DNA from: Isoetes taiwanensis
Taxonomy: Eukaryota; Streptophyta; Lycopodiopsida; Isoetales; Isoetaceae
Length of the DNA: 64,000 nucleotides
Assembly: GCA_021234155.1 (NCBI GenBank)
Contig: JAJEKV010000033.1
Span: 12,967,614 to 13,031,613 of the forward strand
Direction of reading: 5' to 3'
The notes under the pieces are model-generated. The model did no database searches, was not told the origin of the DNA, and was given only the letters and a program-made list of their open reading frames with translations. Each line of letters starts with the position of its first letter. Position 1 is the first letter of the stretch. Below are positions 59,869 to 64,000 of this stretch, in pieces. The translations under genes were made by a program, and so were the position numbers.

Positions 59869-59990
59869 AGCATAATAACGTAGGGTTTCTTTTTTGTATT
59901 TTTTAATGCTTTTTTCCTATGATTTTTTATATGATTTGGTCGTCATATTTTATGAGACATACTAATGCATACATCTAGAGTGCATATATG
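59869..59990 (+). repeat. Direct repeat pair member
   Basis: TAGCATAATAAC..GGGTTTC, TTTTTTCCTA.GATTTT, TATATGATTTG, ATTTTATGAGAC.TACTAAT and ACATCTAGAGTGC recur in order at 61330-61450, flanking the LINE remnant. Confidence 0.7.
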
Positions 59991-60109
59991 CTTTTTATAT
60001 ATATGCTTTTCGGGAGGGAAGAAAGCCCATGCGCTATGATGAATAGATGTTGGAGTATAAATTTGTCTAGTTATTGCGAGGAAGACTCTATTCAAGACTC
60101 TTGTTCAAA

Positions 60110-60890
60110 CGGTAATGCTTGTATGGTTCTCAGATTTGGGGACCTAGCCTATCTGCGAGACAATGGAAGCGGATTGAGTCCGCTTTTGAAAGTGTTTTAC
60201 GGTAGAAGAATTGGGTGTGAAATCTCGGACACCATTTGCCATTATGCTTATGAGGCTGGCTATGCTTACGTTGGAAGTTGAAGCTGCGTGTCAAGCCATA
60301 AATTTTGCTAACAGGGGTCAAAGCTGCAGCCCGCTCATAGACCTTCAAAAATTGCTTATGAGCAATCCCGTGCATCGGGTTGGGGCCAAGATTTGATGAA
60401 GTGGGCGGCGAGTTGGGGCATAACAGAAGAAAATTGGCCCGGACTTCGGGTGGGGGGGTGCAGGATTTGGTGCAGGAACTTGCGCTTTTCTAGATTATGG
60501 CGGTCGAAGGAAGTAGAATGCAAAAGCAATATCCGGATGAAATAAATCGATGGTTATTTCAAAGGAACACGATTATTCGAATTCAAACATATCGAGATAT
60601 TTGAAACATATGGTGGCAAGGTGCGGGATGAGTTCCCATCACCGAGAATTAAACAGGCGGATGGTCAAAAGGGGTACCAGAAGGAAAAAAGGTTATGCTC
60701 ATTCTGCACACATGGAAGTATTGAGGATGAAAAACATGTTTTGCTGGAATGTCCTGCTTATGCACATATCAGGATGAAATATGGTGTAGACATTGCGCGA
60801 TTTCACTTGATTTTTGAGATGGAACCATATACTCTTAGTAGATTTATCAAGGATATAGATTCCCATCATTCTTTTCTTTCAAATTTATGA
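60110..60890 (+). mobile_element. Non-LTR retrotransposon C-terminal remnant
   Basis: Frames read ELGVKSRTPFAIMLM and LTLEVEAACQAINFANRG (about 60195-60320), the post-RT region. Then comes the zinc-binding tail RLCSFCTHGSIEDEKHVLLE then CPAYAHIRMKYG (about 60690-60790). The layout matches the 25.7-26.6 kb remnant. Frame breaks occur near 60290-60620. Confidence 0.65.
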
Positions 60891-61829
60891 AGTTTTTACA
60901 TTGTACATTTGCTGCCCCATGACCTTAAGGTCCAAAAAGGGCATGATTCAATACATTATTATTATTATTATTATAATTCCCTCACATTCTTAATGGTTTG
61001 CCCTTTATGGAATTCTTAAACTTAGAAAACTTGACATGCGAAGCTCGAATGCTTTATTTTAGGGTTGTAAAGGCAACGCTGACTCCAAACTGTTCGTTAT
61101 GGTGCATATTCACACGGGGGTGACTCCGGGCATCGAGAGCTGTCGGATGGGTATATTTGCCCTTTATTACTCGATCTAGACCATAGATAGTGACCTTCAT
61201 TTGTGGGGTATGCTTATACAAGTTTTGATATACTGTATAACGAGGTTTGCGAAATAATATGCACCCAAACTAAAAGGGGTTTTCGGGGGGTTTTAATTTA
61301 AACATGTTGAATGTAATGGTTTGTGTTAATATGTAGCATAATAACAGGGGGTTTCCTTTTGTATTTTTATACTTTTTTTCCTAAGGTTTTTATATGATTT
61401 GATGATGGTATTCTATGAGACGTACTAATTGGTACATCTAGAGTGCGCATACTATCAGGATAATTTTTGTGGCCTTTTTCAATAGTTACACCTCTATAAT
61501 TTCACAAACTATCCTAAATGGAACATGCAAGCATCGAACATGGTATTTTAGGGTTTCGATTGTCCATGGTTTTGCTTCTATGTTTTCTTTGGAGGTAAAG
61601 GCGAGGGGGCCGCATGAAGGGCGTGTCTCGAGCCCTTTGTAGGTTCTAGGCATGCGTCTCGACCGGGTTTTGCAAGCCCGGTAGAGAAACGGTTTTGGCA
61701 ATGTGGAATATCTAGCAAACCGTGTGTGTTAGGGACAAGCTTACGTAAAAGGGAATGCCCATTTTTTCCCTTCATGATTTAGGGCAAAGCAGAGATGGCT
61801 TATGTCCGACGTGTGGATCGCAGGTAAGT

Positions 61830-61970
61830 CCAGGATTTTAGATTCTTACGGTTCTTGCTAATTTCCTCGTCGTCCCCAGTAGTCAGACCTATTCATCATT
61901 CAAAACCAGGTAAATCCAGTATTTCTTAGATTCTTACAGTTCTTGCTAATTTCCTCATTGTCCACAATGA
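61830..61970 (+). repeat. Short tandem duplication
   Basis: CAGGTAAGTCCAG..TTAGATTCTTACGGTTCTTG and CTAATTTCCTC recur about 80 bases later (CAGGTAAATCCAG..). Confidence 0.7.
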
Positions 61971-63640
61971 ACAGATGGAGCTACGCCCATGGTAGAGATA
62001 AAGAAGGATGCAGAAACCCTATTTTAGAATGGGTTTCAGATGCTTGCTCCTTAATATTTGGTTCAGATAGACAAAAGCTTAAGAATGGAAAAGCAACATA
62101 CGGATAGCTTCTCAGCACGATTTGCCTCTGAAACAAGAGGATGATGTGCAATTCGCTCCTGTCAGCAGTTATAAAGGTGAATAATGGTATGGTGTGGATT
62201 TAGATCTTATCGCGATAGAGCTTGTTAATAAAGTCCATATGGCAAAGTTGTGACAAATGTTTGGGCCATTTACTTTTCCTGCTTTACAGAATACCAGATT
62301 TAGTTCACTATAATCCAAATCCTGGAACACAAATCCCACAACAAGTGCGTGGAGCTAAAACATCATTGGCCAAGTGTTCACCATTCCTGGAATTGAACTG
62401 TTAACTTCTCTTGCGGAAGAGACACTTCACCGGTCCAGAGCCCTTTCCTGGCAGGTCCTGGAAATGTCATTGTTAAGTCCGAGCAGACGTTTGTCTTAAA
62501 CTGATTATATTTTATGCCAATTATGTAGGTTGGAGAGTGCATGAGGTCATGTTATACACACATTTTACAAAGCATTTGGATGGCTCGGGTTGTTCCTTTG
62601 TATAATCTGGGGGCTTTCCGGCAAAGGCTTGTACATGCATAGAAAGATGGTAATTAGACACCACCGGGGAGGCTTTTGGACCGCTATTTTCACAAAGTTA
62701 TATTGCTTGAGTAGTTTTGTTTTGTTTTATTTAGGGATTGGCGGGGGTCACATTGTCGAAATACATTCAGACTACCCTCGCTTTATTTAAGGCACTTTTA
62801 CAAGGATTAGGTTCACAAAATGAGGGCTATTTTGATGCTTCATTTACAACTCTTACGGAATTGGTTTTCGCAGTGGATTTGCTTTCAAATCGGGATGTGG
62901 TCGTAGTTTAAATCATCTCTGGTAATAGAGAACAATTTTATGTTCCCAAATAATCTCCTATGGCCAAATTGTTGTATGGGGATAATTTATATGACTGATA
63001 TTGGTAATTTTTGTGGTTTTATGCTCAAGTGTGCAGCTGTTCTTGCACATAGACCATACTTCTTGTCATTCCATCGGATTCCTATAGAAGAACAGGGTAC
63101 ACATACAAAGAGATGTCGTTCTTTGTGCTTGTTAGTGTGTGCCATTGGAGCAGTCGTGGCTTCCAATAAAACCGATATGCAGCTCATGGATTACCTTTGC
63201 ATTCTGACCATATATTTGGAACGGTGTTAAACTTTATATACTATGCTGCTTTAACAAATGATGGCAAGACCAAGTGATGTAATCATAATCAAATTGAAAA
63301 TAGGTATGCATTTTAAAAAATGCCAGGGCTTGATTTTTTTTTTATGTATGATCTCTATTTTATTTATTTATTTTTTTATTTTGGTTATGCATTTGCCAAT
63401 TTAGTGATGTACGATCTTTGTCTCATTTCATTTGTTTTATACATTCATAAAACATGACTCTGGGCAAAGCTCTTGCACATGGAACCTATAGTATCCATTG
63501 ACGTGGTATTTCCTTTTGAATCACATTATTCTCCAGAGGTACATATTTTGTGTTAGCTCATCTTGTTTGCCACGAAATCTACATGCAAGTACATTCATTC
63601 TTCATCAGATAATGGACAACTACTGCCCTTAAAGTTTTCT
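61971..63640. other. Interior of the inverted repeat, no gene seen
   Basis: AT-rich, short frames only. A GGGCCCGAAGGGCCC hairpin lies at about 63659-63673. No domain recognised. Confidence 0.4.
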
Positions 63641-64000
63641 TATTTTTTATTTTCTTAGGGCCCGAAGGGCCCAAAAAATTTTTCAAGATAACAACCAACA
63701 CACAACTATCATTAACATTAACTAAAATAAACCATTGCATCCAACACATTTAAATTAAAATCCCCCTAAAATCCCCTTTGGTTTGGGTGCATATTCACAC
63801 GGGGGGTTAAGTAGGGCAGCGAGAGCGCCGAAAAAAGAAAAATACATGTACAAATTAAAACCATTAGGTACATTCTCTCAAATCTTATAGTATTTTATAA
63901 ACCTCAATATACAGTATACAAAAACTTGTACAGCCATACCCCACAAACGAGGATCACTATATACGGTCCAGATCAAGGAATAAAGGGCAAATATGCCCAT

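Larger units (their letters stand above)
61148..64000. repeat. Large inverted repeat
   Basis: 61148-61340 (ATATTTGCCCTTTATT, GTATACTGTATA-like text, ATATGCACCCAAAC, then GGGGGGTTTTAATTTAAA and GAATGTAATGG) matches the reverse complement of about 63690-64000. The copies point toward each other around 2.3 kb with no recognisable ORF. The outer end of the right copy reaches the window edge, so the boundary is unknown. It could be a long-TIR non-autonomous transposon or two independent copies. Confidence 0.65.

Overview
The window looks like nuclear DNA of a homosporous fern, plausibly Ceratopteris. It is AT-rich, has GT-AG introns, PLS-type PPR genes with tandem 31-residue repeats, a Helitron, non-LTR retrotransposons, a tRNA-derived SINE, many gene fragments, and a secreted cyanovirin-N homology (CVNH) lectin. 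From family knowledge, CVNH proteins have a patchy distribution (fungi, cyanobacteria, Ceratopteris-type ferns). The species is inference.

Layout. 0-1.0 kb: hairpin and palindrome repeats plus two foldback elements. 1.67-6.38 kb: the most unusual gene, a three-part protein with a ParB/DGQHR-like domain, a degenerate N4/N6-DNA-methylase-like domain and a plant FCP1-like HAD domain whose nucleophile Asp is Asn. Two introns are resolved. Three reading-frame problems mean it is either a young pseudogene or carries assembly indels. An RS-rich putative exon follows at 6.9-7.4 kb. 9.7-12.8 kb: debris of unrelated genes (PPR C-terminus, sucrose-phosphate synthase, TMK-type receptor kinase). 13.8-14.1 kb: short-repeat cluster before a 434-residue PPR gene (14.26-15.57 kb). 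22.1-22.8 kb: a SINE nested in a MITE. 23.0-24.5 kb: second array of the hairpin/palindrome repeats. 25.3 kb: (AATAG)n. 25.7-26.6 kb: LINE tail. 28.94-31.29 kb: a clean 12-exon Serinc/TMS membrane-protein gene. 36.0-40.2 kb: broken RepHel Helitron on the minus strand. 43.5-43.9 kb: long polypyrimidine tract. 44.7-48.9 kb: decayed L1-like LINE. 49.6-50.3 kb: ZIP metal-transporter pseudogene. 53.9-54.4 kb: satellite-like array of a second palindrome (core GGGCGATCGCCC). 58.5-59.0 kb: CVNH lectin gene on the minus strand. 60.1-60.9 kb: another LINE tail. 61.15-64.0 kb: large inverted repeat.

The genes are unrelated neighbours and form no pathway. The most distinctive signal is a dispersed palindrome with core CTCGACTCGCGAGTCGAG, about 23 copies. 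The core is constant, but the outer arms differ from copy to copy while remaining mirror-complementary. The palindromes repeatedly mark the edges of local tandem duplications (periods about 47, 112-126, 270 and 297 bp). They lie in the introns and 3' flank, not the exons, of the three-domain gene. An unrelated foldback family in the same two clusters shows similar arm covariation. Intact-looking genes are the Serinc gene, the CVNH gene and possibly the PPR gene.
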